The notes below the pieces were generated by a model, which saw only the letters and a program-made list of their open reading frames with translations, was not told where the DNA came from and did not search any database. A stretch of DNA of 52,375 nucleotides from assembly GCA_017522915.1 (NCBI GenBank), contig JAFWXX010000007.1:1-52375 (forward strand), in the 5' to 3' direction. Below are positions 18,965 to 26,370 of the stretch, piece by piece. The position numbers and the translations under genes are program-made. Origin of the DNA: Bacteroidaceae bacterium (lineage in GTDB: Bacteria; Bacteroidota; Bacteroidia; Bacteroidales; Bacteroidaceae). Position 1 is the stretch's first letter. Each line of letters begins with the position of its first letter.

Positions 18965-19906
18965 ATGGAAAAGGATTCAAAGATATACGTTGCCGGGCAT
19001 AGAGGCATGGTAGGCTCGGCAATAGTGCGTGAATTGCAGAAACAAGGCTATACAAACATCATTACACGCACGCATAGCCAGCTCGACCTTTGCCGTCAGG
19101 AACAGGTTGAGCAGTTCTTTGCCGCCGAGAAGCCCGAATATGTATTCCTGGCTGCAGCAAAGGTTGGCGGAATAATAGCAAACCATACAGCACTGGCAGA
19201 CTTCATGTACGACAACATGATGCTTGAGATGAATGTTATTAATGCGGCATGGAAGAACGGTTGCAAGAAACTGGAGTTTCTTGGCTCATCATGCATATAT
19301 CCTCGCATGGCACCTCAGCCCATGAAAGAGAGTTGCCTGCTCACTTCGGAGCTTGAACCTACCAACGAAGCATACGCACTTGCAAAGATTTCGGGCCTCA
19401 AATACTGTGAATATCTTAACCGTCAGTATGGAACAGACTACATAAGCGTAATGCCGACAAACCTTTATGGACCAAACGACAACTACCACCCTACAAACAG
19501 TCATGTTCTTCCGGCACTTATACGACGTTTTCATGAGGCAAAGGAGAACGGTGCGACAGAGGTTACATGCTGGGGGGACGGAACCCCAATGCGTGAGTTT
19601 CTGTATGTCGATGACCTGGCAAACCTATGCGTATTCCTCATGAACAACTACAGTGGGAACGAGACAGTAAACGCAGGCAGCGGCAAAGAGATTTCAATAA
19701 AGGAACTTACAACCCTTGTCGCCAAAGCAGTCGGCTACAATGGCAAGATAAAGTGGGACACAAGCAAGCCTAACGGCACTCCGCGCAAGTTGTTGGACGT
19801 ATCAAAAAGTGCTGCACTCGGATGGAGATACAAGACAGAACTTGAAGACGGCATACGAATGTCGTACGAAGACTTCCTTAACAATCCTATGAGGGCAGAA
19901 AGATAA
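18965..19906 (+). CDS. fcl: GDP-L-fucose synthase
   Basis: The 313-residue extended SDR protein has the NADP-binding motif YVAGHRGMVGSAIVREL, the SSCIYP active-site segment and the YALAK catalytic pair. It epimerises and reduces GDP-4-keto-6-deoxymannose to GDP-L-fucose, completing the pathway begun by gmd directly upstream. It ends at a bidirectional terminator shared with the convergent kbl gene. Confidence 0.97.
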   Translation: MEKDSKIYVAGHRGMVGSAIVRELQKQGYTNIITRTHSQLDLCRQEQVEQFFAAEKPEYVFLAAAKVGGIIANHTALADFMYDNMMLEMNVINAAWKNGCKKLEFLGSSCIYPRMAPQPMKESCLLTSELEPTNEAYALAKISGLKYCEYLNRQYGTDYISVMPTNLYGPNDNYHPTNSHVLPALIRRFHEAKENGATEVTCWGDGTPMREFLYVDDLANLCVFLMNNYSGNETVNAGSGKEISIKELTTLVAKAVGYNGKIKWDTSKPNGTPRKLLDVSKSAALGWRYKTELEDGIRMSYEDFLNNPMRAER

Positions 19907-19907
19907 T

Positions 19908-19949
19908 AAACAGAATCAAGCAGAGCCGTGGCTCTGCTTGATTCTGTTT
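19908..19949. terminator. Bidirectional terminator between fcl and kbl
   Basis: AAACAGAATCAAGCAGAGCC pairs with its perfect complement starting at 19930, giving a 20-bp stem with a two-base loop. The A-run and T-run on the flanks let it act for both convergent genes. Confidence 0.85.
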
Positions 19950-19963
19950 ATGTAACACAGTAA

Positions 19964-21154
19964 TTACTTTATCACTCCCAATTCCTTGCCTACCTTTATG
20001 AAGGCATTGATAGCCTTGTCGAGGTGTTCCTGTTCATGAGCAGCAGAGAGCTGTACACGGATACGTGCCTCGCCCTTTGGAACAACTGGATAGTAGAAAC
20101 CTGTCACAAAGATACCCTCTTCGGCCATCTTATGTGCAAACACCTGTGACAGAGGAGCATCATAAAGCATTACTGCGCAGATAGCCGACTGTGTAGGCTT
20201 GATGTCAAAACCGGCTGCAAGCATCCTGTCGCGGAAATAGTTTACATTGTTCTGCAGCTTCGTGTGGAGCGCATCACTTTCGGCAAGCATCTTGAACACC
20301 TCAATTGACGCACCTACTACTGAAGGCGGCAATGAGTTGGAGAATAGATAAGGACGTGAACGCTGACGCAACATATCTATTATCTCCTTACGGCCAGTCG
20401 TAAAGCCGCCAACAGCACCGCCGAATGCCTTGCCGAGAGTACCGGTAAATATATCGATACGTCCGTAGCAGCCGAACTGCTCTGCCACACCGTGACCGGT
20501 AGGACCTACAACACCTGCTGAGTGCGACTCATCGACCATAACAAGCGCATCGTACTTCTCTGCGAGGTCGCATATCTTGTCCATAGGAGCTACATTTCCG
20601 TCCATAGAGAAGACACCGTCGGTAACTATAATGCGGTAACGCTGGGCCTGAGCCTCCTGAAGGCAACGCTCCAGATCGGCCATGTCTGCATTCGCATACC
20701 GATAACGCTGAGCCTTGCACAGACGAACGCCGTCAATGATTGAAGCATGGTTCAAGGAGTCGGATATAATAGCATCCTCAGCTGTAAAAAGCGGTTCGAA
20801 AAGACCTCCGTTGGCATCAAAGCATGCTGCATAAAGTATTGTATCTTCTGTCTTGAAATAATCGGCAATAGCCTTCTCTAACGTCTTGTGATAATCCTGA
20901 GTACCGCAGATGAAACGCACCGAAGACATACCGTATCCGCGCTCTTCCATAGCCTCCTGAGCAGCTTTCATCAAGCGAGGATTATTCGACAGGCCAAGAT
21001 AGTTGTTGGCACAGAAGTTAAGGGCCTTTGAGCCGTCTTCGAGTGTAATCTCGGCAAACTGCTGGGACGCAATGTTACGTTCTCTCTTGTACAAGCCGGC
21101 CTCATCTATCGCAGCCAGCTCGTTCTGCAAATGTTGTTGGAACTTTCCGTACAT
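19964..21154 (-). CDS. kbl: Glycine C-acetyltransferase (2-amino-3-ketobutyrate CoA ligase)
   Basis: This 396-residue PLP enzyme of the alpha-oxoamine synthase family carries NFCANNYLGLSNNPRL near the N-terminus, the VDESHSAGVVGPTGHG aspartate/histidine segment and the cofactor lysine in FTGTLGKAFGG. It splits 2-amino-3-ketobutyrate with CoA to glycine and acetyl-CoA. The divergently transcribed neighbour is an epimerase-type threonine dehydrogenase that makes its substrate, so the two together convert threonine to glycine. The length and motifs are normal for Kbl. Confidence 0.95.
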   Translation of the reverse strand: MYGKFQQHLQNELAAIDEAGLYKRERNIASQQFAEITLEDGSKALNFCANNYLGLSNNPRLMKAAQEAMEERGYGMSSVRFICGTQDYHKTLEKAIADYFKTEDTILYAACFDANGGLFEPLFTAEDAIISDSLNHASIIDGVRLCKAQRYRYANADMADLERCLQEAQAQRYRIIVTDGVFSMDGNVAPMDKICDLAEKYDALVMVDESHSAGVVGPTGHGVAEQFGCYGRIDIFTGTLGKAFGGAVGGFTTGRKEIIDMLRQRSRPYLFSNSLPPSVVGASIEVFKMLAESDALHTKLQNNVNYFRDRMLAAGFDIKPTQSAICAVMLYDAPLSQVFAHKMAEEGIFVTGFYYPVVPKGEARIRVQLSAAHEQEHLDKAINAFIKVGKELGVIK

Positions 21155-21203
21155 AGTCTTGTATTATTAAGTTCGTGAATAATCGTAGTAAAATGCTTTG
21201 TTA

Positions 21204-21234
21204 CAAATTTACCTTTTTATTGAATAAAATCAAA
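21204..21234 (-). promoter_or_regulatory. Promoter of kbl
   Basis: On the minus strand TTTG (21231-21234) is followed after exactly 19 bp by TAAATTTG (21204-21211), the textbook Bacteroidetes -33/-7 arrangement. The -7 box ends 49 nt before the kbl start codon. Confidence 0.7.
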
Positions 21235-21306
21235 AAACCGATAAAAATATTCATCTTTTTAACTCAAAAAAACATTGAGAGAGAAGAAGATTTACAAAAA
21301 TACTTG

Positions 21307-21314
21307 TAACTTTG
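21307..21314 (+). promoter_or_regulatory. Putative -7 box of the threonine dehydrogenase gene
   Basis: TAACTTTG fits TAnnTTTG exactly and lies 40 nt upstream of the start codon, but no TTTG is found 19 bp upstream of it. Confidence 0.45.
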
Positions 21315-21354
21315 AAAAAACAATGATTGCATAAACACCAAGCTATATATAATT

Positions 21355-22311
21355 ATGAAGAATGTACTTGTTATCGGTTCTACCGGCCAAATCGGTTCGG
21401 AGCTTACAATGAAGTTACGCAACATGATACCAGACGGCAATATTGTTGCAGGTTACATTCCTGGTGCAGAACCGAAGGGAATACTCCTTGAAAGCGGCCC
21501 GGCAGAAGAGGCAAACGTAAAGAATGCCCAACAGCTTGCCGGCATTGTAGATAAATACAAGATTGACACAATATACAACCTTGCAGCCTTGCTTTCGGCT
21601 GTAGCGGAATCAAAGCCTCTGCTTGCATGGGACATCCAGATGAACGGTCTGATAAATATTCTTGAGATTGCACGCGAAAAGAAATGCGCGGTGTTCACCC
21701 CAAGCTCTATAGGCTCATTCGGCCCCAACACACCTCATGACAACACTCCGCAGGACACAATACAACGTCCGCGCACAATGTACGGTGTGACAAAGGTTGC
21801 AACCGAGCTCCTGAGCGACTACTATTTCATTAAATACGGTGTTGATACACGTTCGACACGTTTCCCCGGCCTTATATCAAACGTAACGCTCCCCGGAGGC
21901 GGAACAACAGACTACGCTGTAGAGATTTACTATGCAGCTGTCAAGGGCGAGGATTTTGCATGCCCTATCCAGGCAGGCACATTCATGGATATGATGTACA
22001 TGCCCGATGCTTTGAAAGCTGCTATTGAAATCATGAATGCCGACCCCTCAAGGCTCGTTCACCGCAACGGTTTCAATGTAGCGTCAATGAGCTTCGACCC
22101 GGAGATTATAAAGGCATCAATCCAAAAGTATATCCCCGACTTCAAGATGCACTACGAGTTCGACCCCGTGCGTCAGGCGATTGCCGACTCATGGCCTAAC
22201 AAGATGGATGACTCCTGCGCACGTGAGGAGTGGGACTGGAAGCCGAGCTACGACCTCGACAGCATGACTCAGGACATGATAAAGACTCTACGCGAAAGAT
22301 TCGGAAAGTAA
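21355..22311 (+). CDS. L-threonine 3-dehydrogenase, NAD-dependent epimerase/SDR type
   Basis: This 318-residue extended SDR has the NAD motif VIGSTGQIGSELTMKLR, a TPSSIGSFGPNTP active-site segment and the YGVTK Tyr-Lys pair. Bacteroidetes use this SDR-type enzyme, rather than the zinc alcohol-dehydrogenase type, to oxidise L-threonine to 2-amino-3-ketobutyrate. Its divergent neighbour kbl uses that product, which strongly supports the call over a generic sugar epimerase. A strong hairpin follows the stop codon. Confidence 0.9.
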   Translation: MKNVLVIGSTGQIGSELTMKLRNMIPDGNIVAGYIPGAEPKGILLESGPAEEANVKNAQQLAGIVDKYKIDTIYNLAALLSAVAESKPLLAWDIQMNGLINILEIAREKKCAVFTPSSIGSFGPNTPHDNTPQDTIQRPRTMYGVTKVATELLSDYYFIKYGVDTRSTRFPGLISNVTLPGGGTTDYAVEIYYAAVKGEDFACPIQAGTFMDMMYMPDALKAAIEIMNADPSRLVHRNGFNVASMSFDPEIIKASIQKYIPDFKMHYEFDPVRQAIADSWPNKMDDSCAREEWDWKPSYDLDSMTQDMIKTLRERFGK

Positions 22312-22318
22312 AAGAGCC

Positions 22319-22352
22319 AAATGAGGGCGACCAATTTGGTCGCCCTCATTTG
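22319..22352 (+). terminator. Terminator after the threonine dehydrogenase gene
   Basis: AAATGAGGGCGACCA pairs with TGGTCGCCCTCATTT around a short ATT loop. The stem starts 8 nt after the stop codon. It is the last host element before the island boundary at 22410. Confidence 0.8.
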
Positions 22353-22409
22353 TTATGGAAATGAATGAAAAGATAAAATTCAAGGCTTGCGAAGCTCTTA
22401 AAACCGGAG

Positions 22410-22425
22410 TTTACTGAGCGTAAAT
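22410..22425 (+). repeat. Left boundary repeat (attL-like)
   Basis: TTTACTGAGCGTAAAT is identical to 28960-28975. TTTAC and GTAAA form inverted arms around TGAGC, as in core sites of tyrosine recombinases. Confidence 0.7.
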
Positions 22426-22503
22426 TATGTCCCAATCTACCAATCTTAAATATATGCTGCCAATGTATTATATCAACATTTAAGCGTATTGCTAAATTAT
22501 TAC

Positions 22504-22534
22504 CACATACAATTTGCATACAAAATCGGATATT
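22504..22534 (+). repeat. Subterminal repeat, left copy (possible integrase arm site)
   Basis: Thirty-one bases match 28818-28848 at 27 positions in the same orientation, including the uninterrupted core ATTTGCATACAAAA. It lies 78 bp inside the left boundary repeat. Matching subterminal sites at both ends are expected of arm-type integrase binding sites. Confidence 0.6.
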
Positions 22535-22637
22535 TAAGAAAAATGGTAATGCAAAAATACCACAACAAAATTTTCTGTCGTAGTAGGCGATTGTTTCTAT
22601 TTTCTTTCACTTCCGACATCACTAAGGTATAAAAATA

Positions 22638-22684
22638 ATGCTGACGAAAAGAGAAGTAGCAATGATTTCTTTTTTCGCCAGCAT
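22638..22684. repeat. Inverted repeat in the island left end
   Basis: ATGCTGACGAAAA at 22638-22650 pairs with TTTTCGCCAGCAT at 22672-22684, with one A-C mismatch. The 21-nt loop is long for a terminator and no gene ends here, so the role is unknown. Confidence 0.5.
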
Positions 22685-22868
22685 ATTTTATGCTGTCAAT
22701 GCACAAATAAGTTTAGTCCGTTTTGGGTATATAGCCAATGGGATAAACTAAACTGATCAAAGTATATCTTAATAAGGTCAGATTTACACACATATTACAT
22801 AACTACATTATAAAATAATAATTATTATGTAATAAAATAATGAGGATAAAAGATTTTATTCTCTATAC

Positions 22869-22901
22869 TTTGCCAGATTTGATAAATAGTTCATACCTTT
22901 G
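22869..22901 (+). promoter_or_regulatory. Promoter of the ATPase-nuclease pair
   Basis: TTTG at 22869-22872 is followed after 21 bp by TACCTTTG (22894-22901), an exact TAnnTTTG -7 box. The start codon is 29 nt downstream. Confidence 0.5.
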
Positions 22902-22930
22902 CACATAAATGATAATTAATATTTTTTTCT

Positions 22931-24262
22931 ATGCAAAAGATTGTTATAAGAAATTTTAGACAGATTTCTCAAGCTGAGTTAGAAGTTAAGGATTTTCTTT
23001 TTCTGATAGGAGAACAAGCTAGCGGAAAGAGCACAATAGCAAAATTGATATATTTCTTTAAGTCTCTAAAGCAAGACTATTTTAATTTATTATATGATTC
23101 ACATAAGCAACCATTATGTGAATTACAAAAAAAACTAATAACTATTATTCAAAATAAATTTGCGATGTATTTTGGATATACCTCAAGATTGAATGATGAT
23201 TTTTATATACAATATGTATTCTCTACCGAAAAAGGATATAATTTGACTTTGTCTAAAAAGAAATCATTGCAGATTCAGTTTGACGCTGAATATTGGGATT
23301 TTATTAGCAAAAAGACTATACCCCTTCAAAAGCTTTTAAATAGAGAAGATAATAGTAGAAACAACTTTATTTTGCAGGAAAAAGCTAAGAATGCATTAGT
23401 TAGCAAAATGACTACAGAGGTGAATAAGATGTTTTTTGATGAAAGAGAGACTCTATTTTTCCCTGCTGGAAGAAATATCACTGTTTCTTACCCAGAACAA
23501 TTTCAGTTACTCTTTTTTGGAGAACTTAAATCTGCATTATATAATAATACGGAAACTAATACTATTGATATAAATCTAATAAAGGAATTTATTAGTTATT
23601 CTAAATTCTTGGCAGATTATTTTAATGGAATAGAAGAAAATATTGAGAATACACCATTTAGGAAACTTGTTTCAAGCATTATATCGCAAATCCTACATGG
23701 TGATTATAAAAATGAGAATGGCAAAGAGAGGATCTTTTACACGAAAAAAGAGTTTGTTCCATTAAACATTTCCTCTTCAGGACAGCAGGAAGTAATACGC
23801 ATTATACAAGATGCTATATATATATTGAACGAAAAACAAAAAGCCTCTCGAATAATTGAGGAGCCAGAAACACATTTATTTCCTAAAGCTCAGAAGTTAT
23901 TAATAGAACTGTTGATTTTAGTTGCGAATAAGACTAACAGCCAATTAATTATTACGACACATAGTCCATATGTCCAATCGACTTTTAATAATATGTTATA
24001 TTATACGAAAGTCGTAAGAGCCCAGCCTGACAAAATTAATGTGATTGAAGATTTCTTTTCTACAGAAAAATTAAAAATATCGGCAAAGGAATATATGAAT
24101 ATAGACCCTGATAAATTTCAAGCATATGCTTTAAAAGTAGGTTCTGAAGTATATTGCAAATCGATTCTTGATAGAGAAACTCAACTGATAGGAGATAATT
24201 CTATTGATGAAGAGACTGAAAATATCAATAATGAATTTGATTTTCTATATTCAATGATTTAA
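22931..24262 (+). CDS. ABC/OLD-like ATPase (AAA_15/AAA_21 type), candidate defence protein
   Basis: The 443-residue protein has a Walker A motif GEQASGKST at residues 27-35. A SSGQQE segment in the position of an ABC signature follows, then a Walker B IIEEPETHLFP and an H-loop IITTHSPY. This is the SMC/Rad50-like ATPase fold found in OLD nucleases and in many phage-defence pairs. No TOPRIM domain follows, so nuclease activity would come from the partner gene, which starts 2 nt after the stop. Codon use is very AT-rich compared with the host genes. I do not recognise it as a member of a named system; PARIS AriA and RloA have the same general fold but different partners. Confidence 0.8.
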   Translation: MQKIVIRNFRQISQAELEVKDFLFLIGEQASGKSTIAKLIYFFKSLKQDYFNLLYDSHKQPLCELQKKLITIIQNKFAMYFGYTSRLNDDFYIQYVFSTEKGYNLTLSKKKSLQIQFDAEYWDFISKKTIPLQKLLNREDNSRNNFILQEKAKNALVSKMTTEVNKMFFDERETLFFPAGRNITVSYPEQFQLLFFGELKSALYNNTETNTIDINLIKEFISYSKFLADYFNGIEENIENTPFRKLVSSIISQILHGDYKNENGKERIFYTKKEFVPLNISSSGQQEVIRIIQDAIYILNEKQKASRIIEEPETHLFPKAQKLLIELLILVANKTNSQLIITTHSPYVQSTFNNMLYYTKVVRAQPDKINVIEDFFSTEKLKISAKEYMNIDPDKFQAYALKVGSEVYCKSILDRETQLIGDNSIDEETENINNEFDFLYSMI

Positions 24263-24264
24263 AT

Positions 24265-24861
24265 ATGAGGAATAATTTTTGCTCAAAAATTCAAGCACTT
24301 TTTACCGCAACCACGTATAGTATAGATCGGTTAAGCGAATCTATTATATATGCTTATGATTGTAAACAATCACAATGTACTTTTTTTACAACATCTGCAG
24401 ATTTTCATGACAAAGCATTTAAGATAATAAATAACAATAATAATGAAATAGTTCATATATGTGTGGATGGAGGTTTAATAGAGTATGGACTAGAAGATTA
24501 TGTTGGAGATGGTATTGTGCGTGGACGTTGTGATTGTATTATTTTTGATGACAACAAGCTACTTCTTGTTGAATTTAAAATGGATGTAGATTCATTGACC
24601 AAAGATAAGACTTTATGGAAAAGTTTTAGTCATGCAATGAATCAAATAAAAGATTTCTATCTTTTTCTAAAAGAAAACTTTTTGCAATCAGGAGATGATT
24701 TGCAGACTTTTTATACAAGTTCTAATATTATTCCAGTAATTTGCATGAAAAATACTCCTAATATACATCCAAAAAGAAATGCACAAAGGAATAACGAAAA
24801 AGAAAAGTTTAGACTATCTACTAATTTAAAAATACAATCATTCTGCGAATATAATTTTTAA
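24265..24861 (+). CDS. Small PD-(D/E)xK-like nuclease partner of the ATPase
   Basis: This 198-residue protein of no named family has a recognisable PD-(D/E)xK-type core: D90 in GRCDCIIFDD, then a hydrophobic strand LLLVEFK with E103 and K105. That spacing and the strand pattern are typical of restriction-endonuclease-like folds. Its start lies 2 nt after the ATPase stop, so translation is probably coupled and the proteins likely form a complex. The pair, in a mobile island with strongly AT-rich codons, suggests an ATPase-gated nuclease acting in phage defence or as a toxin. Function is inferred from motif and context only. Confidence 0.6.
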   Translation: MRNNFCSKIQALFTATTYSIDRLSESIIYAYDCKQSQCTFFTTSADFHDKAFKIINNNNNEIVHICVDGGLIEYGLEDYVGDGIVRGRCDCIIFDDNKLLLVEFKMDVDSLTKDKTLWKSFSHAMNQIKDFYLFLKENFLQSGDDLQTFYTSSNIIPVICMKNTPNIHPKRNAQRNNEKEKFRLSTNLKIQSFCEYNF

Positions 24862-24877
24862 TATAAGACATAAAGAA

Positions 24878-24903
24878 ATGGGAGCAGAAAAATCTACTCC
24901 CAT
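24878..24903. terminator. Hairpin between the nuclease gene and hxsA
   Basis: ATGGGAGCAGA (24878-24888) pairs with TCTACTCCCAT (24893-24903) with one mismatch around an AAAA loop. It lies between the convergent nuclease and hxsA genes and may terminate either. Confidence 0.5.
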
Positions 24904-24922
24904 CCTAATTTTACCAAGTTCT

Positions 24923-25189
24923 TTATTTACTCGAATAGTGTGAACTATGAGAGCTGTGCGAACTGTGGCTGCTGTGTGAACTATGCGAGCTATGGCTACT
25001 GTGTGAACTATGACTGGCGAGTAACTTAAACTCGGCAGACGATTGTTCAAGTACCAATGTTTGTTCCTGTTGTTGCTCGATTTGAGTGTCGCTGTTTGTA
25101 ACCTTAGCAACAATCTTTTCGCCAACAGAGGAACAATAGCTTGCACCTGTAAGAAGTGCAGAGACAGCAAAGAACAAAAGCTTCTTCAT
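24923..25189 (-). CDS. hxsA: His-Xaa-Ser repeat peptide, HxsA-like precursor
   Basis: The 88-residue peptide has a hydrophobic export-type N-terminus (MKKLLFFAVSALLTGASYC), a Gln/Glu-rich middle and a tail in which His recurs every third residue from 60 to 84. This gives nine His-Xaa-Ser units, eight HSS and one HYS, ending in YSSK. The start at 25189 is fixed by a perfect Shine-Dalgarno sequence (AAAGGAGG) five bases upstream; an upstream in-frame start at 25231 would overlap hxsC. It is the last gene after hxsD, hxsB and hxsC, the hallmark of the HXS system, in which a repeat peptide is presumably modified by two radical SAM enzymes. Nearly every repeat uses a different codon combination, so the repeat is maintained as protein. 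The final product is unknown. Confidence 0.85.
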   Translation of the reverse strand: MKKLLFFAVSALLTGASYCSSVGEKIVAKVTNSDTQIEQQQEQTLVLEQSSAEFKLLASHSSHSSHSSHSSHSSHSSHSSHSSHYSSK

Positions 25190-25193
25190 TGAG

Positions 25194-25203
25194 ACCTCCT
25201 TTT
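25194..25203 (-). promoter_or_regulatory. Strong Shine-Dalgarno sequence of hxsA
   Basis: On the minus strand AAAAGGAGGT precedes the ATG with five bases between AGGAGG and the start codon. Bacteroidetes genes rarely have such sites, and the other genes in this operon lack one. It decides the hxsA start and suggests high translation of the precursor. Confidence 0.7.
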
Positions 25204-25224
25204 TAAGATTAAACAATAAGTGAA

Positions 25225-26364
25225 CTAACACGATATATCATTGGATATATGTTCTACTTTTTTGATATGCTTACTATGATGCTCTTTATTTGAAGCAAAG
25301 AAACCTGCACATTGACCTTTTAGCAAACAACCGTCACATTCTGAAAGATATATATCTTTCCAATCTGAGATTGATTGTTGGGCATAGCTTCGTATATCTT
25401 CGGGTAATACACATAATTGTGCATTATAAATATATGGTTTCATACCTCTGTCAGCCAAAAGAAGAACAGCTTCACGCAGTTCATTATTATAATCGTAGGG
25501 GTCAATCCATAACTCATCGAAGTTTTCTTTTGCCAACCCTGTTGTTTCCATCTGCATAAATGCTACTTGCGAGACGAAAGGGAAATTATGATATATAAAA
25601 TCCGCAAACTGAGGCAAGCGTTTATAAGTTTGCTTATGGACTACAATCCTTAAACCGATTCTTTGACGGAATAACGCTAAATTATATAATCCCTGTATAG
25701 TCTTGTAAAATGTTTTTGCTCCAACAATTCGATTATGTTCATCCGCTATATCCGAAAATAATGGGATATCTATCTGTAAATCGTGATGATGGCATTTTGC
25801 CAATTTCATAGCAAACTCCTTATCTGCAAATCTTACTCCATTTGACAAGATACTAATTGCAGTTTTAGGAAGTTCTTTCTGTATGTGCTTAATCAACACA
25901 AAAAGATTATCTCCTATGAGAGTTGGCTCACCTCCAGTTATACCAATTTCCTCAGTCCCTTTGTCAAATAATGAAATAAGTTTAAGATTGAATGGAGTTT
26001 TATCTTTTTCTTGAACAATTGGAGGTTGTGGGCACATAATACAACGATGATTACAGCGTTCTGTCGCCATTATCGCATTATGATTTGAGGAAATCTCATA
26101 CACAAATATAACTTCTCCTTGATTATTGACAACAACGACATCCCCTTCGTGGAAACTATCTGTATTGTCAACAATACAATATGGTTTACTATTGTCAACA
26201 ACTGACTTATTGGATGTTATTGTCGCAGAATAACCAAATGCAGGCTTATCTACATTATTACTTACAAGAATTTCATTTGAACGAGAGAATATATTCTTCC
26301 CAAATGTGATTCTTCCTATTATATCGTCATTGATATTATATGATGTTCCTTGAATCTGTTTCAT
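25225..26364 (-). CDS. hxsC: His-Xaa-Ser system radical SAM maturase HxsC
   Basis: The protein has 379 residues. About 100 residues of N-terminal beta-rich sequence precede the radical SAM motif C104-x3-C108-x2-C111 in TERCNHRCIMCPQPP. GITGGEPTL follows, and a short C-terminal cysteine group (CDGCLLKGQC) may hold an auxiliary cluster. The NHRCIMCPQPP signature and position between HxsB and the repeat peptide match the HxsC family. It probably modifies His or Ser in the HxsA repeat in the cytoplasm before export; the chemistry is not established. The start is 6 nt after the hxsB stop, so the two enzymes are translated together. Confidence 0.88.
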   Translation of the reverse strand: MKQIQGTSYNINDDIIGRITFGKNIFSRSNEILVSNNVDKPAFGYSATITSNKSVVDNSKPYCIVDNTDSFHEGDVVVVNNQGEVIFVYEISSNHNAIMATERCNHRCIMCPQPPIVQEKDKTPFNLKLISLFDKGTEEIGITGGEPTLIGDNLFVLIKHIQKELPKTAISILSNGVRFADKEFAMKLAKCHHHDLQIDIPLFSDIADEHNRIVGAKTFYKTIQGLYNLALFRQRIGLRIVVHKQTYKRLPQFADFIYHNFPFVSQVAFMQMETTGLAKENFDELWIDPYDYNNELREAVLLLADRGMKPYIYNAQLCVLPEDIRSYAQQSISDWKDIYLSECDGCLLKGQCAGFFASNKEHHSKHIKKVEHISNDISC

Positions 26365-26370
26365 TTCAAA

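Larger units (their letters stand above)
22426..22930. other. Non-coding left end of the island
   Basis: No convincing gene is seen in these 505 bp. They hold a copy of the 31-bp subterminal repeat (22504-22534), a 13-bp near-perfect inverted repeat (22638-22650 with 22672-22684) and an 8-bp inverted repeat AGTTTAGT / ACTAAACT (22710-22717 with 22747-22754). At the right end is the probable promoter of the ATPase gene. A 68-codon minus-strand reading frame at 22500-22706 overlaps these structures and looks spurious. Confidence 0.6.

Noticed and set aside
22500-22706. A 68-codon minus-strand frame at the island left end
   Set aside because: It covers the subterminal repeat and an inverted repeat, and its sequence resembles no protein family.
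22931-24262. Full OLD or Gabija-type nuclease
   Set aside because: The protein ends soon after the H-loop and carries no TOPRIM motif, so it is an ATPase only.
24934-25014. Short regular repeat, considered as a CRISPR-like array or microsatellite
   Set aside because: The period is 9 nt, it is in frame and codes for the His-Xaa-Ser tail; there are no spacers and no cas genes.
24838-25170. Alternative minus-strand frame over hxsA
   Set aside because: It is out of frame with the signal peptide and the HSS tail and lacks the Shine-Dalgarno sequence that marks the real start at 25189.
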